The notes beneath the pieces were generated by a model. The model saw nothing but the letters and a program-made list of their open reading frames with translations, did no database searches and had not been told where the DNA came from. Shown one piece after another: positions 17,434-26,572 of a stretch of 64,000 bases of DNA (positions are counted from its first letter, which is position 1; each line of letters starts with the position of its first letter). The DNA comes from Bacteroidia bacterium (lineage in GTDB: Bacteria; Bacteroidota; Bacteroidia; J057; JADKCL01): positions 992,001 through 1,056,000 of the forward strand of contig JACJYV010000002.1 of assembly GCA_020635905.1 (NCBI GenBank). The letters run 5' to 3'. A program made the position numbers and the translations under genes.

Positions 17434-18957
17434 ATGAAAAAAAACACTTTACTACTCGCTGGCTTGCTCTTGTTTTCTTTTCAATTTGTTAACTCCCAAA
17501 CCTGGCAACCCCTTCGCTTTCAGCAGGATTTGCACTTTTGGGCACCTCAGGACTCCCTCGGCCTGACTGTATTTGTGGATTCACTTGGCTTTGCAGGCAG
17601 TGACAGTGTCTTCCACCTCAACAGGCTGATGCTGGATTGTGACACATGCCCGTTTTTTTCAACCTGGCTCGGCCTTCGTAAGTACATGTTGCAAAATCAG
17701 CCCTCCATGATTGGGAAAACCATGCGCCTGGACGGCAATGGCAAAGCCGTATTTGAGGGTCCTCATCAAATGGTCTTGTTAACCCGGGCCGGGCCGGGTG
17801 CCAGTTGGACCAGTGATACGGCACAGAATATTACTGCCACGATTACAAATGCAGCGTATTTGTCAAATTCTGCCCTCATTTTTGGGCAATCTGACTCCGT
17901 TAAAACCATTGTATTCTCCAATCAGGATTCCCTTTTGCTTTCCAAAACTTACGGCATCCTCCGTTTCCCTGCCAATGGAAAGGAATGGGATCTGATCGGC
18001 ATACCTTCCAAATCATTGGGAGAGAAAATTCCGGGATACTGGGAAATCTTTGATTTGCAACCCGGAGACATGATTGAATATGAGGAGTACGGGACTGCAG
18101 GGGGCACCATTCAGGATGAGCATGGCTACCTTTGGAAGCGCAAGCAACTCATCACCAATCGGGTAGTTACCGGGGACACCATTACCCTGACCATGCAGGT
18201 AACTGCTCACGAACAAAACAGAGATCACCTGGTCTATACTACTTCCTTTCTGGGGGTTAAAAATGAAACCTGGCAGATTCGCAAAGCGGATTATCCCACC
18301 ACCCAACAATATCCCTTCCAAAAAACCTATTACGATCCAAATGCGGTGCATTATTGGAAAGGGGCTCCTGATTCCACCTTTGGTTATGACTGCTCTGATC
18401 CAACTGCCTACCTGCCTACAAGGGCAAAAAAGGATATAAACGGCCGTTGGAAATTATTATTTGAAAAACTTCCCTATGATGGATGGGGGCAGTATGCATA
18501 CAGGGATAGTGCAAATACGGATTTGATGCCCATATCACTTTATTACGAAGCAAACTATTGGCGTTATTATACGGAGGGCCTGGGGGTGGAAGCGTTCAAA
18601 TGGTTTTGTTTTGAAAGCCAGGGACACAGAAATTTGATTGCCTACTCCAAAGGAGGCGATACTGTGGGTGTTTTTACTCCCGACTCTGTTTTGCTGGCTC
18701 AGAATCCTCAAATTTCAGCTCAGTTCAGGTTTCAGGTTTTCCCCAATCCTGCCGGGCAACAGGTGAATATTGAAGCAGAATTACCCAGAGGGACTCTTTT
18801 AGTATTGAAGGATTTGTTTGGGCGGGAGGTGCGAAAAATTTCCTGGCAAGGCCCTGCGATGAAAATCGATTTGCACGAATTGCCCAATGGTATTTATGTG
18901 TTGGTGGCCGACAGGGATGGGATATCCGCTCAGAAAAAACTGGTGGTTAGGCATTGA
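17434..18957 (+). CDS. T9SS type A sorting-domain secreted protein
   Basis: 507 residues with signal peptide KNTLLLAGLLLFSFQFVNSQ. The last about 80 residues are a type A sorting domain: FRFQVFPNPAGQQVNIEAEL, LVLKDLFGREVRKISW, LPNGIYVLVADRDG and a basic end, which directs export through the type IX system and surface attachment or release. The main body (20-420) matches no family I recognise; it has many aromatic residues (YYEANYWRYYTEGLG) and one CDTCPFF segment. Transcribed alone, 136 bases after the receptor gene; no transcription terminator is evident between them. Confidence 0.85.
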   Translation: MKKNTLLLAGLLLFSFQFVNSQTWQPLRFQQDLHFWAPQDSLGLTVFVDSLGFAGSDSVFHLNRLMLDCDTCPFFSTWLGLRKYMLQNQPSMIGKTMRLDGNGKAVFEGPHQMVLLTRAGPGASWTSDTAQNITATITNAAYLSNSALIFGQSDSVKTIVFSNQDSLLLSKTYGILRFPANGKEWDLIGIPSKSLGEKIPGYWEIFDLQPGDMIEYEEYGTAGGTIQDEHGYLWKRKQLITNRVVTGDTITLTMQVTAHEQNRDHLVYTTSFLGVKNETWQIRKADYPTTQQYPFQKTYYDPNAVHYWKGAPDSTFGYDCSDPTAYLPTRAKKDINGRWKLLFEKLPYDGWGQYAYRDSANTDLMPISLYYEANYWRYYTEGLGVEAFKWFCFESQGHRNLIAYSKGGDTVGVFTPDSVLLAQNPQISAQFRFQVFPNPAGQQVNIEAELPRGTLLVLKDLFGREVRKISWQGPAMKIDLHELPNGIYVLVADRDGISAQKKLVVRH

Positions 18958-19038
18958 GTTTTTTGAGGGATGCTAAGTGAAATGGATTAGAACCAAGCAG
19001 GCGCGACTTCACAATTGCTCATTGATAATTGCTCTTTG

Positions 19039-19629
19039 CTAACTGCCCTGCTGTCTCCTCACCCGTGAAAGCGATTCGGGGGTAATGCCCAGGTATGAGG
19101 CGATATGGTGCTGAGGAATGCGGTTGATCAGGTTGGGATAGATGCGCAGCATCAGATCATAACGCTCGGGGGCGGTCAGGAACTGCAGGGAATAAATGCG
19201 CTCAAGAGCCAGGACATAATTGTGCTCGGCCATGAGCCGCCCCAGTTTTTGCAGGTTGAAACTGCCTTCGTAGAGGGAATCGAGTTGGTCTTTGCGAATG
19301 AGCAGGAGGGCGGAATCTTCGAGGAAATGAATGCTCTCGCGGGAGGGTTCATCGTTGAGGAAACTGGCAAAGGAACACACCAGGGGGTTGCGGTTGCCAA
19401 AGTTGAAGAAGGAACTGAACTCTTTGTCTTTTTCGATCAAAAAGACCCTGGCCACCCCATCGAGCAAAAAGCCCAGATACTGGCAATGGTCCCCGCTACG
19501 GACAAAAAAATCGCCTTTGGCATATCTTCTAAACTGGATTTTTTGGACCAGCCGGTCGAATTCACCATCCTGAAGGACCACAAACCGGTCGAGCAGGGCG
19601 CGTAATTGTTGCAGGTGGTGTGATTCCAT
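19039..19629 (-). CDS. Crp/Fnr-family transcriptional regulator
   Basis: 196 residues. Residues about 15-120 are a cyclic-nucleotide-binding beta-roll (FRRYAKGDFFVRSGDHCQYL, FLLDGVARVFLIEKD), and the C-terminus holds a helix-turn-helix (HHIASYLGITPESLSRVRR). The phosphate-binding cassette is not the canonical cAMP form, as usual for Bacteroidota members of this clade, so the effector is not predictable. It stands alone on the minus strand, convergent with the T9SS gene and next to two copies of the dispersed repeat. Targets unknown. Confidence 0.88.
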   Translation of the reverse strand: MESHHLQQLRALLDRFVVLQDGEFDRLVQKIQFRRYAKGDFFVRSGDHCQYLGFLLDGVARVFLIEKDKEFSSFFNFGNRNPLVCSFASFLNDEPSRESIHFLEDSALLLIRKDQLDSLYEGSFNLQKLGRLMAEHNYVLALERIYSLQFLTAPERYDLMLRIYPNLINRIPQHHIASYLGITPESLSRVRRQQGS

Positions 19630-19652
19630 GGAGTCAATATATGAGATTTTCC

Positions 19653-19774
19653 GGGAACCTCTAAAAACTTCGAATCTCTGCGTTGGACTTGGTTAAGAAA
19701 TGCTCATTTACTTTAGTAAACTCCGCTTTCTTCTCCTGCGTCCGCCTTGATCTTCTTTGTTTTTAGAAGTTCCC
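19653..19774. repeat. Dispersed terminal-inverted-repeat element, copy A
   Basis: A 122-bp element bounded by GGGAACCTCTAAAAAC (19653-19668) and GTTTTTAGAAGTTCCC (19759-19774); the ends are inverted repeats matching at 15 of 16 positions. The core contains TTCGAATCTCTGCGTTGGAC and AAATGCTCATTTACT, and an inner imperfect stem around TTTACTTTAGTAAA. Three further copies occur in the window. No gene inside. Confidence 0.8.
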
Positions 19775-19807
19775 TGAGGGCAATTGACCGTGTGCAAATA
19801 GAAATTA

Positions 19808-19931
19808 CAAACTTCGAATCTCTGGGTTGGACCGGGTTCAATAGTCAATTAGCAAGTATCAATTATCAATTAACAAACCGGGCTTTCTTCTTCTGCGTTC
19901 GCCTTGATTTTCTTTGTTTTTAGAGGTTCCC
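19808..19931. repeat. Dispersed terminal-inverted-repeat element, copy B (left end lost)
   Basis: Shares ACTTCGAATCTCTG and GGTTGGAC on the left and GCCTTGATTTTCTTTG plus GTTTTTAGAGGTTCCC on the right with copy A, but the left terminal repeat is degraded and the middle is replaced by an AT-rich stretch (TCAATTAGCAAGTATCAATT). It follows copy A after 33 bases. Confidence 0.7.
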
Positions 19932-20141
19932 GGGGAAGATTCTGGGTGGAAATAGCCCTGGAGGGGCGGCACCTGGTTCATTCAACCTTTTTCCCGGGCA
20001 GGGAACGAGGGCGTGAGGGATCGGAAGGGCCGCGACACACTTGCTGGTGTGTGGCGCGGGTGCGAACCTGAGAGCACGGAACCCCTGGCTGAGCCCGACC
20101 CTGCCCTGAGGCCCAGGCCGGGTGCAGGGGCACGCCCACAT
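19932..20141. other. GC-rich structured intergenic sequence, no gene seen
   Basis: About 210 bases downstream of the methyltransferase stop, with a much higher GC content than the repeat copies beside it. Contains the perfect hairpin ACACAC-TTGCTG-GTGTGT (20035-20052) and several short CCCGG/CCGGG pairs. Short frames here look like shadows. It could be a structured 3' region or a degraded repeat; the function is unknown. Confidence 0.35.
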
Positions 20142-20861
20142 TTACCCCCCGTTTGGGAAGACAATGAGCTGGAATCTGAAGGCCCATTTCCATTTGAGTT
20201 GGTAGCGGGTGAGGCCTGAGCTGGAAAGGAGGTCCTGCAGTTCGCGGCGGGAAAATGCGCGGAGGACGGAGAGGGGCGCGTCGTGACGGACCAGGTAAGA
20301 ACCGCGGAAGAGCCAGGTGAGAAATTGTATGGAGTAGTATGCCAGGGGGTGACGGTGGAGGTCGTTGATGATGAAACCCATTCTGGTCTGGCGGTGCATC
20401 TGGCGAAACAGGGGGATGAGTTCATCGGCGGAAAAGTGGTGGCAAAAGAGGCTGCAGATGGCCAGATCGAATTGGCGGGCCTGAAATTCGGGTGACCAGA
20501 GGTCGGCCAGTTCGAAGGTGATTTCGGGGAAATCTTTGGCTTTTTGCTGTGAAAAGCCGATCATGAAGGGATTGGCGTCGATGCCCGTGATCTGTACGGC
20601 CAGGCCGCGCTTACGCGCCCATTTGACGATGGTGCGGGGCAGGTCGCCCCCGCCCGTACCCAGATCCACGATCTGAAGGGGTCCATCTTCGGGCCTGCGG
20701 CCCTTCAGCAACTGATGGAGCGCATCCAAGACCACCTGATTGCCGCCCAGCAGGCGATTGATCACCTCCAGTTCCTCCAGATTGCGGGCCAGGGCCGCTC
20801 CTTCGAGGGAAAGGTCGTCCATGAGTTCGGGTTGGTTGGAACGGCGGGAAAAATCGGGCAT
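20142..20861 (-). CDS. Class I SAM-dependent methyltransferase of the type III PKS locus
   Basis: 239 residues when started at the ATG at 20861, which lies one base after the stop of the polyketide synthase gene; a longer frame into that gene is possible but not needed. The Rossmann-type SAM site is clear: VDLGTGGGDLP (residues about 65-75), then ITGIDANPF with the ribose-binding acid, and FDLAICSLFCHHF as motif IV. Methyltransferases of this type sit next to type III polyketide synthases in many Bacteroidota and presumably methylate the aromatic product. It is translationally linked to the synthase. Confidence 0.85.
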   Translation of the reverse strand: MPDFSRRSNQPELMDDLSLEGAALARNLEELEVINRLLGGNQVVLDALHQLLKGRRPEDGPLQIVDLGTGGGDLPRTIVKWARKRGLAVQITGIDANPFMIGFSQQKAKDFPEITFELADLWSPEFQARQFDLAICSLFCHHFSADELIPLFRQMHRQTRMGFIINDLHRHPLAYYSIQFLTWLFRGSYLVRHDAPLSVLRAFSRRELQDLLSSSGLTRYQLKWKWAFRFQLIVFPNGG

Positions 20862-20862
20862 A

Positions 20863-21975
20863 TCAGTCCTGGAAGATGATTTGCATAACCCCTGACTCGA
20901 GGGTAAGGCCGGGGCCAAAGGCCATGCTCAACAGCCAGCTTTGGTGGTCGGCGGCTTGCAGATGGCGAAGCTTTTCCTTCAACACGAAGAGCACCGTGGC
21001 CGACGACATATTTCCATAATGCCTGAGCACATGGTAGCTGGCTGAATTGACCTCTTTGGGCAGGTTGAGGGCCTTTTCCAGGGCCGCCAGGACCCGTACC
21101 CCGCCCGGATGGAGGGCAAAATGATCAATCTGGTCTGAACTGACGGGCAAGTTGCCCATGAGGGACTGCAGGGCCTGGTCAGCCACCCCGGCCAGCAGAT
21201 CGGGTACGTAGGCTGAAAGCCGCATTTCAAAGCCTGTGTCGATGATTTTCCAGGCCATGTCGCTTTCCCCTTCGGGGATCAGCTGACAAAAAAAGGCCTC
21301 CAGGCTGTAATTCCAGCCACTTCGTGGCTGATTTTCGACCAGTACTGCGGCTGCGCCGTCGGCAAAGAGGGAATTGGCCAGGAGCTGGTCTTTGCTGTTG
21401 TCTTTTTGCAGGTGGAGGGAACAAAGTTCCACGGATACGATCAGGACCCGGGCCTGCGGCCGGGCCTTTACCACGGCGTCCGCCATTTTGAGGGCATTGA
21501 ATGCTGCGTAGCAGCCCATGAAATTGATGCAGGTACGTTCGACCGAGCCGCTCAGGCCGAGGGCTTTCACCAGGTCGATGTCGAGGCCTGGAGCATACAT
21601 GCCCGTGCAACTCACCGTGATGAGGTGGGTGATGCCCGCAAGATCTTCTGATTTGAGGCCGTCGTTGACGGCCGCCACTGCAAGGGGGCAGGCTTCGCGA
21701 CGGTAGAGGTCCATGCGGGCCGCAGTGGTGGGAAAGGGTTCGAGGTCTTCGTTGGGTGGAAAAAGGGAATGTCCGTTGGGGGAAATGAAATCATCCAGCA
21801 CGGAATAGCGCTCGCGGATGCCAGTGGCCCGGTAAAGGGCCTGCACTTTGCGGCTGGTTTCCTCGTCGCGGGCCACGGTCCGCGACATGAATTCGGCCGC
21901 TTTGCGCTGCGGAATTTTATAGGCTGGAACCGCCGTTCCAATGCGGGTAATAAAGGACCTTGGTTTTGGGGACAT
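20863..21975 (-). CDS. Type III polyketide synthase (chalcone/stilbene synthase-like)
   Basis: 370 residues, typical length. The catalytic triad is visible: Cys155 in NFMGCYAAFNALKMA, His289 in HFALHPGGVRVLAAL and Asn322 in RHYGNMSSATVLFVL. VSCTGMYAPGLD (about 122-132) is another conserved segment. Such enzymes condense an acyl-CoA starter with malonyl-CoA units and cyclise to pyrones, resorcinols or related phenols; the starter cannot be predicted. It precedes the methyltransferase by one base and is divergent from a UbiA prenyltransferase only 26 bases away, which supports prenylation of the polyketide. Confidence 0.93.
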   Translation of the reverse strand: MSPKPRSFITRIGTAVPAYKIPQRKAAEFMSRTVARDEETSRKVQALYRATGIRERYSVLDDFISPNGHSLFPPNEDLEPFPTTAARMDLYRREACPLAVAAVNDGLKSEDLAGITHLITVSCTGMYAPGLDIDLVKALGLSGSVERTCINFMGCYAAFNALKMADAVVKARPQARVLIVSVELCSLHLQKDNSKDQLLANSLFADGAAAVLVENQPRSGWNYSLEAFFCQLIPEGESDMAWKIIDTGFEMRLSAYVPDLLAGVADQALQSLMGNLPVSSDQIDHFALHPGGVRVLAALEKALNLPKEVNSASYHVLRHYGNMSSATVLFVLKEKLRHLQAADHQSWLLSMAFGPGLTLESGVMQIIFQD

Positions 21976-22001
21976 TTTCTGCTTTATTTGATTCTCTGCT
22001 T

Positions 22002-22886
22002 ATGATAACAAAATCCTCGATCCTTCATCTTCGTATTCCCTTTTCCATCTTTCTGATGCCTGTTTTTTCATTTGCCTTAAGTCAGGCAAAGGAAGTTAAC
22101 TGGCTGGAGGCGGGCCTTGTTTTCGTGATCCTGCACCTTTTTCTGTATCCGGCCAGCAATGGCTTCAACAGCTATTTTGACCGGGACGAAGATAGCATAG
22201 GCGGACTGGAAAAACCACCCCGGGTGGAAAATGATCTGCTGTGGCTTTCTCTGGGCCTGGATGCGGTGGCTCTGGGGCTGGCAGGTTGGTTGAGTTGGAA
22301 GTTTGCGCTCATGTTGCTGATTTACGGGTTGATTTCCAAGGCTTACAGTTGGGACAAGATTCGCCTCAAGGCGTTGCCTGTGACGGGTTGGCTGGCGGTG
22401 GGACTCTTTCAGGGAGCATTTACGTATCTGGCCTGCCTTTTGGTTTTTAATCATTGGGATTTTGTGGATTTGCTCCAGGCGGAAGCCTGGCTTCCTGCCC
22501 TGCTGACCTCGCTTTTGCTGATGGGGTCCTACCCCATGACCCAGGTTTACCAGCATGCAGAAGACGGTCGCCGGGGCGACCGCACCCTCAGCAGAATGCT
22601 GGGCATCCGGGGCACCTTTCATTTCACAGCCCTCTTTTTCCTCGGCGCCAATGCCGGATTTTTTTATTATTTCCTGCATTTTCATACGCTGTGGCATTTC
22701 CTGGCCTTTCAGGCCTTTTTGTTTCCCACTTTGGTGTATTTTGGGCTGTGGTACCTGCGGGTGCGCAAAGATGAAAATGCCGCGGATTTCAAATCCACCA
22801 TGCGGCTGAATGTGATCTCCTCGATCTGTATGATCCTTTATTTTACCCTTTTGACCTTCTGGCCCTGGGCTACCGCAGCAGGGTGA
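22002..22886 (+). CDS. UbiA-family prenyltransferase
   Basis: 294 residues if started at ATG 22002; an upstream in-frame start at 21960 would overlap the divergent synthase gene and adds no recognised sequence. Both aspartate-rich motifs of the family are present: NGFNSYFDRDED (residues 53-64) and YQHAEDGRRGDRTLS in the second half, separated by hydrophobic membrane helices (about eight). UbiA enzymes attach isoprenoid chains to aromatic acceptors in the membrane. Next to a type III polyketide synthase the acceptor is likely its phenolic product, although menaquinone- or carotenoid-type roles are possible. Its last 17 bases overlap the convergent T9SS gene. Confidence 0.88.
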   Translation: MITKSSILHLRIPFSIFLMPVFSFALSQAKEVNWLEAGLVFVILHLFLYPASNGFNSYFDRDEDSIGGLEKPPRVENDLLWLSLGLDAVALGLAGWLSWKFALMLLIYGLISKAYSWDKIRLKALPVTGWLAVGLFQGAFTYLACLLVFNHWDFVDLLQAEAWLPALLTSLLLMGSYPMTQVYQHAEDGRRGDRTLSRMLGIRGTFHFTALFFLGANAGFFYYFLHFHTLWHFLAFQAFLFPTLVYFGLWYLRVRKDENAADFKSTMRLNVISSICMILYFTLLTFWPWATAAG

Positions 22887-25332
22887 CCGTTCCGGTCAGG
22901 CGGCGCTCCACCGTGCGGATGACTCCCGTGCCGGAAAATTGCACCACATAAAAATAGACGCCTGGCGTGGCAAGATTGCTCCCGTATTTTCCATCCCAGC
23001 GGTCATGGATGTCGTGCGACTCCCAAATCTTGTGTCCCCAGCGGTCAAAAATAACCAGTTCATACCAGTTTACCTGGCAGTCGCTGTTCACTTCGAGCCC
23101 GAAGGTCTCGTTGAAATCATCATAATTGGGGGTGAGCACATTAGGCATGAAAACCTCGCATTCGCATTCCTCTGTATCCAGTAGAATTTCGGCCTCCTCC
23201 GTACCGCAGCGGTTGCTGATTTCTACCAGATATGCGCCGGAATCTGTCAGGGCCCGGAACGGGCCCGTGAAACCATCCTGCCATAGGTAGTTCATGCCCG
23301 ACTGAGAAATATCCACGAGCAGGGATTCTCCCTTGCAAATCAGTTCCTCCCGGCCAGGCACTGGATGGGGGGGAGTTTTTCGGCTGATCTGAATGGTGTC
23401 TGAGCCTTCGCAGGCCGGCTTGGCGGCCGAGATCCAGTAGGTTCCCGGCTCAGTCGTCTGGTTGAAAGATTGGGTACTGCCATCCCACCAGGAAAAAACC
23501 GCGCCCGGAATGGAAAAATTCCAAAACAGGGTGTCGCCAAGGCAAAGGGCCGTGTCCGGGCCCAGATACAAGGTTGCACCCAGTCCTGAATCCACCACCA
23601 GGGTGTCTTTGTTCAGGCAGCTGTCTGTTTTGAAATTCACTATGTAAACGCCGGGAGAGGAAATCCAGATTCCGGGCTGAGTGGCACCTGTGTTCCACAG
23701 GAAATTGGTAGCTCCCGCCACGCTTGCGTTGGCGTAAAAGGAATCTCCCGGACACATGGATGTATCTTTTCCCAGGATATATCCATAGGGTGACTGGTTT
23801 TTGATCACGATGGTATCCCTCCAGAAACAACAATTTTCTTCCACTTCCACCCAGTAGGTGCCGGCCGTCGAAACCTGCAGCACAGGCCCTGTGCTGCCGT
23901 CAGACCAAAGATAGGAGGTGGCATTCACCTGGGGATCGAGCAGAATGGGGGTTCCTGTACAATGAAACTGGTCGGGTCCCAATCCAAACCCGGGGAGGGG
24001 CTCACATGGATTGGGCAGGGTAACAGAACCCGTTCCCTGCAATGCAGTACCGTACGTTACAGGATTGTTTTGGGTAATGAAAGGGTAAAATCCATCCTGC
24101 GGATTGGAAATGACATTATACGGCACCTGCACATCTATGACATCCACTCCGCAACTTACCTCTCCGTTCAAATCAGCTTTCATGAAAAAAATGTCCCGGT
24201 CTCCTCCATTGACCTCAATTGTTCCAACCGCGTACAGGAATCCGTTTCTGATCAGAGCCGAGTGGTTGTTTCTGTAGTTCAGCCCCAGGCTATTGCCTGG
24301 GCTGTCATAGGATTTTCCCCACAAGGGTACTCCTTTTTTATCTGTTTTGAACAGGAACAAGCCAATGGGTTGATCCTGATTGCTTCCCCAAACCAGAAAT
24401 CCATCGTTCACCACCAAAACATCCCGCACCAGGGTCATTCCTGATCCCATAAAAGGATATTTTTTGGCCCAGCCAATATTTCCGTTTTTGTCCAGTGAGA
24501 AAAGTCCGGGGGTAAAGTTAGAGGATGTTCCACTGAAATCGCCTTCCATCCCTACAATCAGGGAGTCCCCGTCCAGGGCAAAGTTGCCACTGTACAGGCG
24601 GGCCGTTTGCAATGGAGGCAATACGTACATGCGTGACCAATGAGGGCTCCCTTGCAGGGAAAAGCGGCTCAAACAAGGCCGGGAGGCCTGTAGATTCAGA
24701 TCAGCTGCCATTCCCCGACCCAAAACATACAGGTTCCCCCCGTCGATCAGGGGGTAGTGAAAATCATCCAGACTGTAATAAGACCGGGTGAAGACCGGGG
24801 TTTCCCAGACTTTGTTCCCGTTGCTTGCATCAATACCCCGCAAAAAGCCATTCATTTCCGCCCCGGGGTTGTTGCCTCCCAGGACAATGTATTCATTTGC
24901 GTTTTTCTCCACGATACTGAGAAAAACCGTGTAGCTGGAATTGGTATTGCGGTGCGCCCAGAGCAGGTTTCCATTCAGGTCGATTTTGAAATAAAATGAC
25001 TGAGAATTCGCTCCCTGAGTGCATTCTCCTACTCCAATAATATTATTGTCTGACGTGATCCGCAGTGAATTGACCCGCTCTGCACACAAACCGGGCAAAA
25101 ACCTGTACCACTTACTCCAGATGCGGTCCCCGTTTGAGTTCAGTTTCATCACCAGGGTCGAGTCACCCCACCATCCTCCCACATAAAAATTGTCATTTGC
25201 ATCACAGGCCATAGAAACCGGCCCCTCAAAATGCCCGTCAACCCCCAAAACCCGAAAAAAAGTCTGGCCGCAAACCATACTTCCCCAAAAGGAAAGCAAA
25301 ACAAGGCTCAGGCAAATTTTCCGGAATTCCAT
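22870..25332 (-). CDS. Large secreted protein with gliding-associated C-terminal (CHU_C) domain
   Basis: 820 residues, signal peptide LSLVLLSFWGSMVCGQ. The first about 420 residues look like a repetitive propeller that reports measured values (ANDNFYVGGWWGDS, NNIIGVGECTQGANS), then four SYLWSDGSTGPVLQVSTAGTYW-like Ig/PKD-type units with aromatic residues. The last 90 residues are the CHU_C type B T9SS sorting domain: FMPNVLTPNYDDFNETFGLE, IFDRWGHKIWES and a PGVYFYVV strand. It interrupts the polyketide locus and is on the same strand as the FAD oxidoreductase; a functional link is not evident. Confidence 0.85.
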   Translation of the reverse strand: MEFRKICLSLVLLSFWGSMVCGQTFFRVLGVDGHFEGPVSMACDANDNFYVGGWWGDSTLVMKLNSNGDRIWSKWYRFLPGLCAERVNSLRITSDNNIIGVGECTQGANSQSFYFKIDLNGNLLWAHRNTNSSYTVFLSIVEKNANEYIVLGGNNPGAEMNGFLRGIDASNGNKVWETPVFTRSYYSLDDFHYPLIDGGNLYVLGRGMAADLNLQASRPCLSRFSLQGSPHWSRMYVLPPLQTARLYSGNFALDGDSLIVGMEGDFSGTSSNFTPGLFSLDKNGNIGWAKKYPFMGSGMTLVRDVLVVNDGFLVWGSNQDQPIGLFLFKTDKKGVPLWGKSYDSPGNSLGLNYRNNHSALIRNGFLYAVGTIEVNGGDRDIFFMKADLNGEVSCGVDVIDVQVPYNVISNPQDGFYPFITQNNPVTYGTALQGTGSVTLPNPCEPLPGFGLGPDQFHCTGTPILLDPQVNATSYLWSDGSTGPVLQVSTAGTYWVEVEENCCFWRDTIVIKNQSPYGYILGKDTSMCPGDSFYANASVAGATNFLWNTGATQPGIWISSPGVYIVNFKTDSCLNKDTLVVDSGLGATLYLGPDTALCLGDTLFWNFSIPGAVFSWWDGSTQSFNQTTEPGTYWISAAKPACEGSDTIQISRKTPPHPVPGREELICKGESLLVDISQSGMNYLWQDGFTGPFRALTDSGAYLVEISNRCGTEEAEILLDTEECECEVFMPNVLTPNYDDFNETFGLEVNSDCQVNWYELVIFDRWGHKIWESHDIHDRWDGKYGSNLATPGVYFYVVQFSGTGVIRTVERRLTGTVTLLR

Positions 25333-25380
25333 AAATTGATTTAATCCTCAAAATACGAAAAAAACCACATACCAGAACTG

Positions 25381-26511
25381 TCAACCTGACTCACAACCAC
25401 CAACCACCTCCCCATGCGTCTGCCTCACCACCCACCTTGAAACTCCCGGCATCGCCTTAAACATCCGCACAAAACCCTCCGTTACCGTCGGGTTGCCAAA
25501 AAATCCCTGCACCGTGCGACCCACCCGCAGGCGGGTGCCAAACTCCTGCCGCCAGGCCCGGGAATAACTGGCTTCCAGCCCCGCGCGGTCCGTTTTTTCT
25601 TCAAAAAAGGGAATAATCTGCTCAGAGAGCAGCTTTGCCGCATGGATGGCCATGGCCATCCCGTTTCCGCACAGGGGGGCAATCATGCCCCCTGAGTCAC
25701 CCGCCATCAGAATGCCCTGCTCGATCAGCGGCTTGGGCGCAAACGAAATTTCATTGATCACCTGCGGCTTCTCGTACAGGTATTCCGCCGAACTCAAAAT
25801 CCGCCGCAAATGCGGATTTTCACTCAGCAAATTCTTTTCCAGATCAGGAATATTGCCATATTTCCTCACCTGCTCCCGCGAAACCAGATAGCACAGACAC
25901 ACCCGGTCGCCCTCCACCCGCGAAATCCCGCAATAGCCGTCCCTGAAATTGTGCAACTGAATCAGATCCGCCGCATGATCGATCCGTAAATGGTGTTTTA
26001 CCCCCACCCAGGGAGAGCGCGAACTGAAAAATTTCCGTTTCAGCACCGCATCCAGATTCGATCGTTTCCCCTGGGCACCTATCACCAGCCTGCCTGGTAG
26101 CCGTTCATTTTTTCCCGTTTCCACCTCAAAAAAATCACCCTTCCGTTCGACTCCCACCACCTTTTCGCCCAGCAAAAAATTCGCCCCATGCTTTTGTGCC
26201 AGCAGATACAATTGCTCATCCAGGCTGTACCTCGACAGTCCAAATCCCCCCAGATCCAGCTTCAGTTCCAGTTGCGTACCCCGCGGCGAGGTCAGCCCAA
26301 ACCTGGAAATCGCCACTGCGCCATGCGCAAACGGGTCAAAACCAATAGATTGTAAAAAAGGCAGCGTCTCGTTCGACACATATTCGCCGCACACCCGATG
26401 AAACGGATACACATTTTTCTCGATCACCGCCACGTCCAGTCCCGCCCCCGACAACAGCCGGGCACTCACCAGCCCCGCGAGGCCTCCACCAACGATGATC
26501 ACGTCATGCAT
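25381..26511 (-). CDS. FAD-dependent oxidoreductase of the type III PKS locus
   Basis: 376 residues when started at the ATG at 26511 (an in-frame start six codons upstream is possible). The N-terminal dinucleotide fold is VIIVGGGLAGLVSARLLSGA, with E at the end of strand two (AVIEKN). FHRVCGEYVSNETLPFL and GDSGGMIAPLCGNGMAMAIH are typical of the geranylgeranyl-reductase/aromatic hydroxylase-like family. In Bacteroidota such enzymes often sit with type III polyketide synthases and methyltransferases and may hydroxylate or reduce the product. The gene stands 49 bases upstream of the T9SS gene on the same strand. Confidence 0.85.
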   Translation of the reverse strand: MHDVIIVGGGLAGLVSARLLSGAGLDVAVIEKNVYPFHRVCGEYVSNETLPFLQSIGFDPFAHGAVAISRFGLTSPRGTQLELKLDLGGFGLSRYSLDEQLYLLAQKHGANFLLGEKVVGVERKGDFFEVETGKNERLPGRLVIGAQGKRSNLDAVLKRKFFSSRSPWVGVKHHLRIDHAADLIQLHNFRDGYCGISRVEGDRVCLCYLVSREQVRKYGNIPDLEKNLLSENPHLRRILSSAEYLYEKPQVINEISFAPKPLIEQGILMAGDSGGMIAPLCGNGMAMAIHAAKLLSEQIIPFFEEKTDRAGLEASYSRAWRQEFGTRLRVGRTVQGFFGNPTVTEGFVRMFKAMPGVSRWVVRQTHGEVVGGCESG

Positions 26512-26572
26512 GCCCCGTAAAGCTATCAAATTGCTTTCAGATCAGCTAAAGTGGGGAATTTTTTGGGCGTAT

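Noticed and set aside
19653..19931. Insertion sequence interpretation of the repeat
   Set aside because: No transposase gene within or beside any copy; size fits a non-autonomous element or REP only.
19982..20425. 147-codon minus-strand frame reaching into the methyltransferase
   Set aside because: Ser/Pro/Arg-rich composition and overlap with the methyltransferase in another frame show a shadow.
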